DNA of 64,000 nt from Aselliscus stoliczkanus (Eukaryota > Chordata > Mammalia > Chiroptera > Hipposideridae): contig CM066730.1 in NCBI GenBank assembly GCA_033961575.1, forward strand, positions 139,093,523 through 139,157,522, in the 5' to 3' direction. The translations under genes were made by a program, and so were the position numbers. Shown here in pieces: positions 31,985 to 42,569 of the stretch. Position 1 is the first letter of the stretch. Each line of letters starts with the position of its first letter. The notes under the pieces were generated by a model. The model was not told where the DNA came from and did not search any database. It saw nothing but the letters and a program-made list of their open reading frames with translations.

Positions 31985-32100
31985 GTCCTTGGAAGTTCCT
32001 ACAGGGCTGGGACAGTGTCTGTTTTTTTTTTCCACTACATATCCAAGTGCCTAGTTCATGGTAGTAACATAATAAACATCTGCGAATGAGTGGTTTTGAC
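31985..32100 (+). repeat. L2 LINE 3' end relic
   Basis: CTACAGGGCTGGGACAGTGT, CCAAGTGCCTAGTTCATGGT and ATAATAAACATCTGCGAATG. Confidence 0.7.
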
Positions 32101-32394
32101 ATATCCTTTAAAAGTCAGAGCTTGTTGGTGGATATCCAGGAAAACCATATTGTTTTCCTTACATACTCTTATTGGAACCCATCACTGTAGTAGCATAGGA
32201 ACTGTCTTTTTGCATCTTCCAGACCTCTTGAGCCATCTTCCCTTCTTAGAACCACACACAGAGCAGGGATTATGCTTGTTTGATAGACCTCACCTGCAAG
32301 CCCATTAACTTTCTCAACTAGTGATCACAGGGTCTGATGGGAGCATTTGCTTGCTTCCTCTTTCTCACATTGGTCATAGAAGTGGGTAGATGCT

Positions 32395-32965
32395 AATACT
32401 GTTATTACAGTAAGTCGTCCTGGGTTTGAATCTCCACTTTGTCGTTTAACTGCATGGGTTGCCTAACGTCTGTATGTCTCGATTCCTTTATCTATAAAAT
32501 GGTTATAATACTAGTGTCCACTTCACAAGGTTGTTGTGAAGATTAAATGAGATAATGCATAACTACCAGCTCAGATCCACCAGAAAGCAGGTGTCAGTAC
32601 ACGGAAGTGCAAGAGACTTATTGGGGGTGACATATAAAGGGGGATGAGAGCAGGAGTCGGCAGGAGGAGCCTGCAGACTGTGATGCAGGTCTGACACCTG
32701 TGAAAGGAGAATGGAAGGAAGCAGGGCTGGGTAGGAAGAGTCTCAAATTATGGCTCATCTCTGAGTAAGTCTTGGCCAGGCTGACAGGGAGTTCTGATGC
32801 CAAGATTGCCGTAGAGGATTTTTGTACAGAAATGGCCAGACCCTAGGATAACTCCTGTGTTCAGTCTTTGGTTAGAGCTTCCAGTGAGTATAACTGCCAA
32901 AGTATATGGAGATCTTAGCACAGTGACTGGCCTCAAGTAAATACTCAATAAATGTTAGCTATTGA
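32395..32965 (+). repeat. MIR SINE split by a 340-bp insertion
   Basis: The first part (32,395-32,563) ends GATTAAATGAGATAATGCAT. The second (about 32,905-32,965) resumes TTAGCACAGTGACTGGCCTC and AATACTCAATAAATGTTAGC, exactly where the MIR consensus continues. The intervening DNA is therefore a later insertion. Confidence 0.75.
32564..32904. repeat. Unassigned repeat, copy B, inserted in MIR
   Basis: GAGACTTATTGGGGGTGACA and AAGGGGGATGAGAGCAGGAG recall the layout of copy A at 18,938. No clear target duplication seen. Confidence 0.4.
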
Positions 32966-33049
32966 TACCATTATATTGTTGGGAACCCAAGGACTGGAAA
33001 TGAATGTTATTATTCCTTGCATTATGCTTAGCTGTGTGCATGCCTGTGT

Positions 33050-33530
33050 TAAGGAGAAATTATTCACTGGACACTTGTTAAAAATAACCAAACAGATTTT
33101 ATTCAAACTACTGCAGTAGGGGAAGAGAATTCATTATAGATTGGACTCAATTCTGAATACATCAAAAACAGATGGAGATTTATAGCCAACAAGCAGAGGG
33201 AGGGGGTCAGTAGATAGAAAATTACTAAGAGAAACTTGATTAGACATTAAAGGTAGGGGGATTCTTACAAAATATATTTAATAAGGCTCTCATTAAAGGA
33301 AGGTCAAGAACTTAGATATGAAGGATGGAGAATAGGAATTTGACCAGATATCAAGGGTGGGAATTCCTGCCAAACTGACAGGAGGATTCTCTGTGAAAGC
33401 TTGGTTTGGCAAGCCAAGGATGGGGCCCATAGTAAAGGTCTACTAGAGAAGAGGGCTCAGAGGACCCTGACTAAAGTTTTGTCAGGGAGAGAGCCTGTGT
33501 CACCTGTCACTTCTCCTGGATGAAGAGCAC
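33050..33530 (-). repeat. Candidate LTR or old repeat, minus strand
   Basis: On the minus strand it contains GTTTGAATAAAATCTGTTTG, a polyadenylation signal in an LTR-like position. On the plus strand it has ATTAATAAGGCTCTC-like and ATATCAAGGGTGGGAATTCC segments. I know the pattern as a dispersed repeat but cannot assign the family. No internal viral genes are adjacent. Confidence 0.4.
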
Positions 33531-33544
33531 CTCAGGCAGGAATC

Positions 33545-33650
33545 ATGCCTGGGCCATCTTTTTATCCATCCCTCACCTCTCACCCAGTGCCTGGTGCATA
33601 TTAGGGCTCAGTAAAGGCTCATAGAATGTTTGTGTGAATGAACATTTGTG
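33545..33650 (+). repeat. L2 LINE 3' end relic
   Basis: ACCCAGTGCCTGGTGCATAT, TAGAATGTTTGTGTGAATGA. Confidence 0.65.
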
Positions 33651-34212
33651 TGTGGAAGGAGTAGACTTACTAAAGTGAACCTGATGGTCAGGACCAGCAC
33701 ATGGTGTACCTGGATGACACCTGTGGACAGCTGGTCACTGTGCTTCCTGAGTCTCAGTTTGCAACAAGCAGGGTCCTCATATGTCTCAACTCAGGGTTGA
33801 ACACTGGGTAGTCTGTGTACACAGGGCAGCTGGCAGCCATATGTTTGAGTGGAGATGCCTGGACATGACATATTGTATGCAGCTTGCCCTCAGGAGTTAT
33901 AGGCAACGGCTTTGTTGAGCCAAGAGAAGGCTGAAGCTCTAACTTCCAAATTCTTAATTCTAAATTTAATTTCTTTTTAGCAAAGAATTCAATTCAGAAT
34001 ATTGAAAAATTGTATACTTTATGCCTTCCGAAAATGTTGTCCTCTGAATACTCTTCTATATTGAATTGTATGAAAGCAAAACAATCTTTTTTATATATCT
34101 ACCCTCAGTTGAGAGCACAGGCCTTTTTCCCAAAGTCAGGGAATAAGTGCATGGAAGAATCAGAAATTGGATGCCAAACTCCTGACCCCAGCCCTGTGCT
34201 ACATTCTCTTTG

Positions 34213-34213
<1 letters not shown>
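33651..34213. other. No gene recognised
   Basis: Unassigned sequence with no repeat family seen. Confidence 0.45.

Positions 34214-34250
<37 letters not shown>
34214..34250. repeat. (GT)n microsatellite
   Basis: About 18 GT units. Confidence 0.96.
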
Positions 34251-34253
<3 letters not shown>

Positions 34254-35141
34254 TATGAATAGACTAATAGTGATCAGACATGCAGTCATTTGACTAACTG
34301 CCTTGATCAAACCCATCTGGTAAGGGGGAGAGCCCATTATTTTTGAAATCCAGATATTAAAAATATGAAGCACGATCTGCACAGGGATCATCAAGATTCA
34401 AATTCTCCAGCTGTCAGCATATCCAACAACCTACTTTCTTCATTAGTCTCCAGTGTGAGCTTTCCTTTCTGCATTTATGCTGAGCTGGTAGCTTTGAAGT
34501 GCATGACCTCTCCGGGCAGTTCCAGGTCTGCTCCTGTCCATCTGTTCCAGGTCTGCTTTTGTCCATCTGATTTGTGAAGATGCTTGGAGCATTGATTGAA
34601 ACAGTCGTTAGTGCTTCTGGGTCAATCACAGGGCCTTCATTATCACTGGGAAAGAAGCCCATGGCAGGGTAATGTTCACTTCACCCCATTCCAACATTAA
34701 CAAATGGACCTGCCTAGAATAAAGAAAGTAGCAAGGAAGGGGAGAAAGCAGTAGATGTGTAGTTGGAAGACCGAGGTTTGCATGTATGCCATAGCTTATA
34801 CTGGCTATAGAACCTGGGGCAAGGTATTGGACCTGCTTTTGCCTTGGATGCCTCATTTATAACAATCAAGGAAGGGTTGGGAGTAAGGCTTAACCCCACC
34901 CTCTGCCTCCACCCCTTCCAGTCATCTCCAAGAAGGAGGAGCACGCTTATAATGCATTTGTGGGGGTATCAGTTGGGAAGATCTGCTCTATTAAAAAGCA
35001 GGCACTCCAGGGAATGGGTAATATGCTAAATGCCAAGCATTTCAGGCCCCCAAAGTGAAGCTTCTATAGTCCAGATAGGTCTCAACAATCTCATTCTACC
35101 TGGGAACAATGTGAGATCCATTGTGTAGGGAGCATCTACAA
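34251..35141. other. No gene; one weak MIR and a short tandem duplication
   Basis: 34,745-34,865 resembles a plus-strand MIR (GAACCTGGGGCAAGGTATTG). A short tandem duplication TTCCAGGTCTGCT lies at about 34,518-34,558 (TCCATCTG follows each copy). Confidence 0.4.
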
Positions 35142-35690
35142 GGTGTGATCAAAAACTATAGTGAATGCTGCTGCTGAGTGCCATCCAATGGAAAGGCAGG
35201 GGTCTTCAATAAGGGAAGCAGCATGTCTAACCTTAGTGACAGTGTGTGACGAGTTTCAACTTGTTCGGTGTAGTCAGTCAGGTGTGAGCTACGGTTGAGA
35301 GAAGGTGTGTTTTAAAGTGTGCCGTAAATCATCCTCCATCATGACAACGTTCCGTATCACACTTCACTTCCAGTATGGCAATTTCTGTCAAATAAAAACA
35401 TTATGGTGTGTCCTCATCCAACTTATTAACCAGATCTGGAACCGTGAGACCTCTGGCTCTTCCCCAGAGTCAAAATGATTCAGGACATCCAGGCAGCCAT
35501 GACAGTGCATCTAAAGACACGAAAGAGGACTTCCAGAACTGCTTTAGAAGGTGGTAAGAACGATGGAATAAGTGTATTCAAAGTGAGGGGGAGTATTCTG
35601 AGGGGGATTAGTAGCAATGGGTCTTTTACTGTAAATAATTTTTTTAGAATTTAAAACATTCACCATAGTTTTTGATCACACATCATATGT
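35142..35690 (+). mobile_element. Mariner transposon deletion derivative with both ends
   Basis: Left end CAAGGTGTGATCAAAAACTA and right end, read inward, TGATGTGTGATCAAAAACTA form near-perfect inverted repeats bounded by TA. The interior keeps the transposase C-terminal half: HDNVPYHTSLPVWQFL around the second catalytic Asp, Y.PDLEP around the third, then KEDFQNCFRRW and SEGEYSEGD. Stop codons interrupt it and the N-terminal half is gone. Its termini differ from those of the element at 15,173, so it belongs to a different mariner subfamily. Confidence 0.9.
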
Positions 35691-35810
35691 CTGCAGCATG
35701 CTTTACATAACATTATCTCAGATCCTGAAAAAAACCCTGCAAAGAAACAATATTATCTCCATTACACAGCTAAGAAAACTAATGCCCAAAGACCTGCTAA
35801 GCCTAAGCTT
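35691..35810 (-). repeat. Probable MIR relic
   Basis: TTTACATAACATTATCTCAG and CCATTACACAGCTAAGAAAA, weak. Confidence 0.5.
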
Positions 35811-36824
35811 TTTCCTATTATCACCCTTCTTCAGCTCAGTTTCAGTCTTTCACATCTCACGCAACATGGCAATTGTTCATTCACTCATCTGACCCCTGAA
35901 GCACTCTTTGAGGCTGCACACATAAAATCTTGTAAAACAGATGAGAGAATAAATGCTGCCTTCCTATCTGGAGGTTTGACCAGGTAGACCCTGGAACGTA
36001 GGGAACAGCTGAACTTCTTTTAGGAATTAGGTCCTTGTCTAGCTATAGGTAGTAAAGGGGGCTACTTTCCATTGGGCAAGATCCATAACCAAGTGGTCTA
36101 GAGACATCTGCACAGAAGGATGGCAGCAACTATGGTCCAGGACTAAATAGCAGGTTGCTGAGCTCAGCAAGGGGACCAGATATGCAAAGCAAGTTGAAAC
36201 CTGGTTATTCAAAAAAGGGAATCCTCAGAGGCTGTCAGGGTGACTGGAAGCTTAGCACATCTGCTTAAATCCCTCCTGCTCAAGACCCAGGTGCATTCTA
36301 GGATCTGGGGACATACCTAACTAAGCCCATGGGTTTTTCTAATGAGAAGTGGGTGGCCCCTCTGTGGAAGGAGGAGGGACAAGAACCTCAGGAAATAAGT
36401 TGGGTCTCCCAGTTCTAGGCCTCCCATTGATCCAGGTAGTGGTGTAGTGATGTCAGGTATCATGGCTTCCCCTCCATGGTCATATTTGCATTTAAAAAGG
36501 CTCCTTGAAAAACAACTAGTTCCATTCAAAGAAATGAATATTTAATTGGATGCTCTTCAGATGCTTGGAAAGACTGATGAGGGAGATGGCTTGTGAGGTC
36601 AGGCCCTCCCTGCAAACCATGCTGAGGCCCCTGTTTTTAGCTGTGTAGGTTGGGCTCTATCCAACTATATGTTTCACCCCTAGATCTCGCCCTGGAGGGA
36701 TGTGTTTCCTGGAAGAAAATTTGCTAGATTGTCATTCTGTGTGCACAGTGAACAGGATTTGCACTGCACAATGAGCCACATCTTCCCAGAGTTTCCTTTT
36801 CTCCTTCTACATGGGACTAAATCC
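35811..36824. other. No gene recognised
   Basis: No repeat or coding signal. The frame at 36,317-36,529 (-) is unsupported. Confidence 0.45.
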
Positions 36825-37320
36825 CTGTATTGTTCAAGGCTCAGCTCAAATGCTGATGCCTGTCTGAAAGCCTCCATGACATGAGGCCGACTCCATCCCC
36901 ACAGAATTAACCACCCCCTCCTTTCTTTGTGCTCCTGTAGTGATTTGTTTGCCTAGATCCCACCCTGCTGTTATCCCTGGCCAACTCTGCCACTCATGTC
37001 TTGGCACCCTTTCCTCTCATTTATGCTCTAGCAACACTATTCCCCCTCTCCCCACACACAGCAAAAACACCTCACCCCCAAAATGCTGCTTCATGCTTCC
37101 CTGGCTATGCCAAAGCTGCTTTCTCCATCTGGAAGGCCTGTCCCCACTCCTCTGTCTTTCTGGCCAGCTTCCAGTCATCTTCCCAGGCTTAACTCTGGCC
37201 TAAGGCAGGGACTATACAGCTGTGTGATTCACTAGTGTAATCCAAGCTCCTGGCATGCCACCTGGAATGTGGTAGAAACTCAAGGAATACTGATTGCATC
37301 TGTGAATGAATGGATCTCCT
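36825..37320 (+). repeat. L2 LINE 3'UTR fragment
   Basis: CAAGGCTCAGCTCAAATGCT, GAAAGCCTCCATGACATGAG, ATCTGGAAGGCCTGTCCCCA, GTGGTAGAAACTCAAGGAAT. It is about 500 bp and may combine two overlapping L2 copies. The frames at 36,940-37,203 are inside it. Confidence 0.7.
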
Positions 37321-37374
37321 CTGCTCCTGTATCATCCTGGGCTTGTCTTCTCAGTTACCACTTTACAGTGAAAA

Positions 37375-37530
37375 CTGTCTGTGTCTACGTCAAGCTCCTC
37401 CTCTCCTCCCCAACTGTTGAATTCTGTCACAAGGGCAGGGGCTCGATTTCATTCATCTTTAGGCACCAATTGTCTAGTCAAGTGCCTGGATGCAGTGGGC
37501 CCAAAATAAGTGCTGAATAATAAAGAACAG
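37375..37530 (+). repeat. L2 LINE 3' end relic
   Basis: TCACAAGGGCAGGGGCTCGA, TCAAGTGCCTGGATGCAGTG, AATAAGTGCTGAATAA. Confidence 0.75.
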
Positions 37531-37684
37531 ACTTGAACTACATGGTTGCTGCTCTGATGACATTGCATTATGATAAATCAGGTCCTCTCTTTCTTTTTCA
37601 CTGACTTGGAGCTCTCAGTACCCCCACATAATGCCTAGTAGATACTCAATACATAGTTAGTATTTGATTTGGAAAATAAACTAC

Positions 37685-37920
37685 CTTGTACAGTGGAGAG
37701 AACACTAGCTGGATAGTCAGCTTCTGGTTCTGATGTTGTCACAAAGCAACTGGTGACCTTGGGAAAGACAAGGGAGCTCTTTGAAACTCACCCTTTTTTT
37801 TTTGAGGGCAGTGTTACTGACCCTCATATGTGGGACCCGAACCGGGGGCGCTGGCTTCCCAAACCAGCGTTTAACCACCACGCCACTCGGCCGGCCCGAA
37901 ACTCAGCCTTTTAATCTGCC
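37685..37920 (+). repeat. MIR SINE relic interrupted by a SINE
   Basis: The head (GTACAGTGGAGAGAACACTA) and CTGGTGACCTTGGGAAAGAC are followed by the younger SINE at 37,798-37,897, after which MIR-like CTTTTAATCTGCCATAAA resumes. Confidence 0.65.
37798..37897 (-). mobile_element. tRNA-headed SINE, full length
   Basis: Minus-strand copy of the family at 23,527: poly-T, GAGGGCAGTGTTACTGACCC, ending CCACTCGGCCGGCCC. Duplication GAAACTCA(C/G)CCTTTT at 37,783-37,797 and 37,898-37,912. Confidence 0.93.
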
Positions 37921-37969
37921 ATAAACTCTACAGATTTTCTACTAACTTAGTTTAGTTCTCCCATAAGTA

Positions 37970-38445
37970 GGTTCTCAGACAAGGGCTTGAGTTATGTGGT
38001 TTATTTGGGAGGTAGTCTTGGGAAGCACACGTGAGGGAGTAGAGACAGTGAGACAGGGCGGAGAGATAAGTCAGTATCATGTACATCAATGATGAGTTGC
38101 TGCAGTGGGCTGGGTGGGCCCTATTCCACTGGAGACGCTCTGAAAACCCTTGTAGAATGTGCCTCAGGGCTATCTCTAGAGATGAGCTGGAATGTGGGGG
38201 TGTTGCCCCATTACCCTCATTCCGTGTTGGTGGAAGATTGTTCCTGGGGGTTAACTTCTTCCCAGTTCTGCAGCCAAGCAAACTCTGCTGGGTGCTGGAG
38301 AAACCCTCAGGCAGAGCAGCAGTGAGATACAGGCAGGGACTGAGATGGGAAGCTGTCCGTGTGCCAGAAATTGACCACCACAGATACAGGTAGCCTTGGA
38401 GGCAGGCTGCAGGAAACAGTGGGACATGAACAGCATCTGTCAATC
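37970..38445. repeat. Unassigned repeat, copy C
   Basis: GTGGTTTATTTGGGAGGTAG, AGCACACGTGAGGGAGTAGA and GTTGCTGCAGTGGGCTGGGT. The 163-codon minus-strand frame at 37,952-38,443 and the 104-codon plus-strand frame lie in it. Neither resembles a known protein, and their overlap argues for chance. Confidence 0.45.
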
Positions 38446-39219
38446 AACTCGTAGTGTCCTGGGTTATCAACCAAATGCTTACAAGGCAAGATGCTTTGTC
38501 AACCTAGCACACCTTTAGAGGTGAGTTATTTAAAAAGGTGGTGTTGTTTCACATTCCACATCCTCTTCAGAACTGCCCTTTGCCCCTTTTGGTTTCCCCC
38601 TTCCCTCCTACCTCCTCCCCATTGTGGACTACTGTTGAATTAGCCTAGTCAAACCTGGCTGGTTTGGCTCCTGAAGAGGAACCCACAGGGTATGGGTTCA
38701 TTATTTCCCCAGGGGAACCTGAGGCTTCAGATAAAGGGTGCTCACTCAGAGTGCCTTTCTATTTCTGTCAGAGCCAGTTCCTCCTTTCCCACCCCGTCAC
38801 CCACACAGGTGAGCCCTGACTTGTGAGTGGGGGTCCTGGGAGGGCTGATTCTTTCCTCCACAGAGGGAGGTCTCCAGTGGGGGTGCTCCTATCACAGGTC
38901 CTCCCCACTTGTAAGTTCTGGAAATCTGGAAACATCCTCATTGTGAAGCTTTCCCCTGCATGTCAGGTTCACGGCAAGGACACTGCAGATTTGGCCTTAT
39001 AATGAGCTTTCCATGTAGCTTGTTCAAGGAATTCTTTGCACACTGGCGATTTTGAGATGTTTCCCCTAGCAAAATCAGCTTTAGTTTTGTCCTATAGAAT
39101 TAAGTCTTCTGGGAACAGAGATCTAGGGAATGGATTGACCAACTCAGAAGAACTTTATAGGTAATTATGATGACTTGATCTTTCTTGAGAAAGGAAAGTC
39201 TTAAATACTCATATGCATT
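38446..39219. other. No gene recognised
   Basis: Pyrimidine-rich and purine-rich alternation. No repeat family seen. Confidence 0.45.
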
Positions 39220-39467
39220 GATCCATAGCTTTATTTCTTGGCATGCATTATAAGGAAATACTCCCATATAAAATGCTTTACACATTGAGATGTTCGCCAC
39301 AAAAATATTTGAAGGTTTAATGATGGCTGACAACAGTGGTCAAATCTTGTGAGGAGTTTGTCATAGTGTGGGAAAATGATGTTGTCATAGAGTTCAGAGT
39401 AAACATATGTGTGTGAAAAAAGACTGGAAGGAAACACAGAAATGATCATTGTTGTGGTAAATAGGCA
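39220..39467 (+). repeat. Old L1 (L1M) 3' fragment
   Basis: GCATTATAAGGAAATACTCC, AATATTTGAAGGTTTAATGA and GTGAAAAAAGACTGGAAGGA match the same L1 region as 17,985-18,330. Confidence 0.6.
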
Positions 39468-39650
39468 ATGGCTCCCAATGCTGGCGGCACATCAGAGACC
39501 CCAGAGGGAGCAAGTGAAAAGCACATGATCCCGGGTTCATCCTCGGAGTTGCAGTAAATCAGGTGGGGTCCTGGGGTCTAATTTTGACCACCTTCCAGTG
39601 ATTCTAACTCAGTTTACCCATAGAGCAGCATTGGGAAGCTACTGTCATTT
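39468..39650 (+). repeat. MER5A-like hAT relic
   Basis: CTGGCGGCACATCAGAGACC, GTAAATCAGGTGGGGTCCTG and CCAGTGATTCTAACTCAG. The fragment ends GCAGCATTGGGAAGCTACTG. Confidence 0.6.
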
Positions 39651-40279
39651 GGGGATGTGGAAATCTTTTTTCTGTATCATAAGTGTTTTGTACTGTTGCC
39701 AAATTATTTTTACAGTTAGAAAATGCAAAAGCATGTATGAATTTAAGTGTTCAGCAATATGGAAATGGCCGCCTTCCAATTCTGTAATCTGCTCTTCTTT
39801 CAGCATTAAGAGTTTCTCTTCCTACTTCGTAATGATTATTTTAGAGGTTACATATTATACTGCCTAGTGTATATACTGTAACTCATTAACCAGTCCTTTG
39901 CTCCGGAAGAAGTGTCACAGGAGGAATGGTTGAAGATATTAGAAATTTTCATTTCAAGAGCAAAGGTATCTAAAAATAGACAAGAGTAAGTCTTGAGGAG
40001 CAAATTTGTTTCCCATGGTCCCAGCAGGTAAATCTATGACCAACGAGTGGAAATTACCATTAGACAAATGATGGCTTTCAAAGCTACGCTTGGCACACAC
40101 TTGGCCAAGATGTTTTAAACAGGGTATCAGATATGTGAGATTATTCCTGATTATTCCAGGCAGTTCTAGGTTCTTTCCAGCCCTGATATGTCCTGAAGTC
40201 TTGATGTCTTTTCTCCCGTCCACTTACCCAGAATACATTGCTGCTCTCCCTGGGCAAGACTATTTGCAAGGCTAATATA
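39651..40279. other. No gene recognised
   Basis: AT-rich with no repeat recognised. Confidence 0.45.
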
Positions 40280-40560
40280 ATCAAAATTTTTCTAAACTGA
40301 TTGTGGTTTATTCCAAACAGTGCTTAATTCAAAGGAACTGCTCATTCCCAGCTGAGTTGGGCCCTATTGTTCCTTGGTACAAATAAATAAATAAACAAAT
40401 CCGATATATGAAAATCCAAACATAGGCAAATAAATTAGGGGAGGGGATAATTATTTGCAGAACAAAAGGATTCCCCACTGGGCTCCTTTAAACTGTGAGC
40501 TCGCCTATGCATTTGTAGCATAATTACATTAACCAAAATGTGGTTAACACCCTACCCTCT
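40280..40560. promoter_or_regulatory. Candidate conserved non-coding element
   Basis: No repeat recognised. It contains a perfect dyad TTAACC-7 bp-GGTTAA (40,529-40,547), RUNX-type TGTGGTTT at about 40,301, and AATTATTTGC and TAATTA motifs. Function is inferred only from motif density. Confidence 0.3.
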
Positions 40561-40857
40561 GTAGTCTGTGAGATGGCCTTGCTTAGCTGCAGCTTCTCCT
40601 TCTAGACCAAACCCTTTGATCTCTACCTGAAGGCTGAGTCCTGCCCTTGGATTTGAGCACTGGCTTTCCTTCATGCAGGAGTGATGTGGGACTCCATCTC
40701 TACTCCACATGTAGGTGTCATGTCACCTTGCTCTGGCTTGGACTCCATGTTTTGGGTTTCAATCCTGATGACTGGGTTCCTGTGTTGACCTTCTCCTGCC
40801 GCTCTGTTTAAGATCAGGCCTGACTGTGTTCTTAACTGTTCTGCTTATCTCCTTATA

Positions 40858-41340
40858 CTGATGCTCCTTGATTTATGATGTGGTTACGTCCTGATACACC
40901 CATCATCAAAATGCATTTAATACAGCTAACCTACTGAACATCATAGCTTAGTCTAGCCTGCTTAAACATTCTCAGAACACTTGCAGTATCAGGATGTAAC
41001 CTCATTGTAAGTCGAGGAGCATCTATAATTGCCTTTCTCTTCTCATCAGAAGCAGGAGACACAGATAGGCATTTTGTAGACATGATGGAATACAAAAACA
41101 CAAAACACAATATCCCAAAACTGGTAACACAATATTGTAGAGTATCAGTTATTTGCCCTCATGATTGTGAGGCTGACCGAGAAGTGTGGCCACTGCCCAG
41201 CATCATCAGAGTACTATGCCACATATCACTAGATTGGGAGCAGATCAAAATCCAAAATTCAAAGCAGCATTTCTACTAAATGTGCATCACTTTCACACCA
41301 TCATAAAGTCTAAAAATCATAAGTCAGGGACCATCTGTGC
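40858..41340 (-). mobile_element. Tigger-type DNA transposon with transposase start
   Basis: Ends read inward GATGCTCCTTGATTTATGAT (left) and GATGGTCCCTGACTTATGAT (right), with TA flanks. On the minus strand a short reading MSTKCLSVSPASDEKRKAI near 41,074-41,018 resembles the N-terminus of Tigger transposases, which typically continue from KRK. The frame is then lost at a second copy of the terminal repeat (41,000-41,025). The right portion resembles the human MER2/Tigger group. Confidence 0.75.
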
Positions 41341-41944
41341 TAGAATGATATCAGCTAGAATCTAATCAGACCCATCAATAGAAAAGAATTCAATATGATG
41401 AACTGGTTACAAAAGTTAAGAACTGAAAAGCCAAATGGGACAGGTGAGTTACCATAGAGATTAGAAACAGCAGCAAGCAGCTGTTACCCTTAGGATGAAA
41501 TGATCAAGAGGGAGGGAGGAGGTGCTGTTCTAAGAACCCAGGAGCAGAGGCTATCTGTCCGAAGGGAACTGGAATCCATGATGGAGGCTGCTTGGAAGGA
41601 GGCGAGGCCACAGAGGGAGAAGACATCAGATGAAAGTCCTGGAGGAGGTAGGGCTGCCTCTTCCTGCCCTCCAGTCTCCAGCCTGAACTTCTTATTGACT
41701 CAGTTCAGCTGAAAGTTACCTAGAAGGGATCCTTGGGAATATAATTTGCAGGAGCCATTCCCCAGTGATAAGAGCAGAATAGGGGAACAGTGGGGAAGAG
41801 ATCTGGATGCCAACAGGCAACATGCCTGGTATAATAGCTAAGAAATTAGAATTAGTAAGATGTGACTTCTAATTCAGAACTGGTGACACCAAAGCCATCT
41901 AGGGCAAGGATTAAAAAAACAGTCTTTTTTTTTTTTAAAGTAAT
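41341..41944. other. No gene recognised
   Basis: Unassigned. A T run at 41,925-41,936 precedes the next MIR. Confidence 0.45.
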
Positions 41945-42350
41945 GAAAATAACAGCTAATATTTATTGGTTGCTTTCTATAGTTACTTTCTGTTCCAAGT
42001 AATTTACATATAAAAAATTTTTTTTACATATACAAATTTAATTAACGCTCACAACAGCCCTATGAAATACTTACTTTTTTTTTTTTTTTTTTTTTTTTTG
42101 AGAGCAGTGTCACTGGCCCTCATATGTGGGACCAAACCGGGGCTGCTGGCTTCCAAGGCCAGCGCTTAACCACTGCGCCACTCGGCCGGCCCAATACTTA
42201 CTTTTTATTGTCATCATCTCACTTTACAGGTGAAGTGGAGACTCAGAGAAGTTAAATAATTTTTTCTGGGTCACACAGCTAGAAAATGGCCAAGTCCATA
42301 CCTGAACATAGGCTTGGCTTACAAGGCCCTGTGCTTAACCATGCTGTGCT
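41945..42350 (-). repeat. MIR-type relic interrupted by a SINE
   Basis: Left part has ACAGCTAATATTTATTGGTT and CTCACAACAGCCCTATGAAA. After the SINE come CTTTACAGGTGAAGTGGAGA and GGTCACACAGCTAGAAAATG. Confidence 0.75.
42079..42192 (-). mobile_element. tRNA-headed SINE, full length
   Basis: Poly-T of over 20 nt, then GAGAGCAGTGTCACTGGCCC, ending CCACTCGGCCGGCCC. Perfect 13-bp duplication AATACTTACTTTT at 42,066-42,078 and 42,193-42,205 indicates a fairly recent insertion. Confidence 0.94.
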
Positions 42351-42394
42351 AAGCAACCTAAGTCTGAAGTCCTAGGCCCTTACCCAGTAGCTGT

Positions 42395-42560
42395 TTGACT
42401 TTTAAAAATAAAATTCTTAGCATTTCCTCTAATTATCAACTCCTTTACTTTGGAAAAACTTATAATACTATTTATTTCACTGAGCTGTTGTGAAGATTAA
42501 ATGACAAAATGCACACAGACTATGAGCACAATGCCTGGCACACACACAACCTTAAAAATA
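42395..42560 (+). repeat. MIR 3' half relic
   Basis: TGTTGTGAAGATTAAATGAC and GCACAATGCCTGGCACACAC. Confidence 0.75.
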
Positions 42561-42569
42561 TACTACTGG

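Noticed and set aside
37952..38443. 163-codon minus-strand open frame with a 104-codon frame opposite
   Set aside because: It sits in a dispersed repeat. Open frames on both strands of the same DNA are more likely GC-driven chance.
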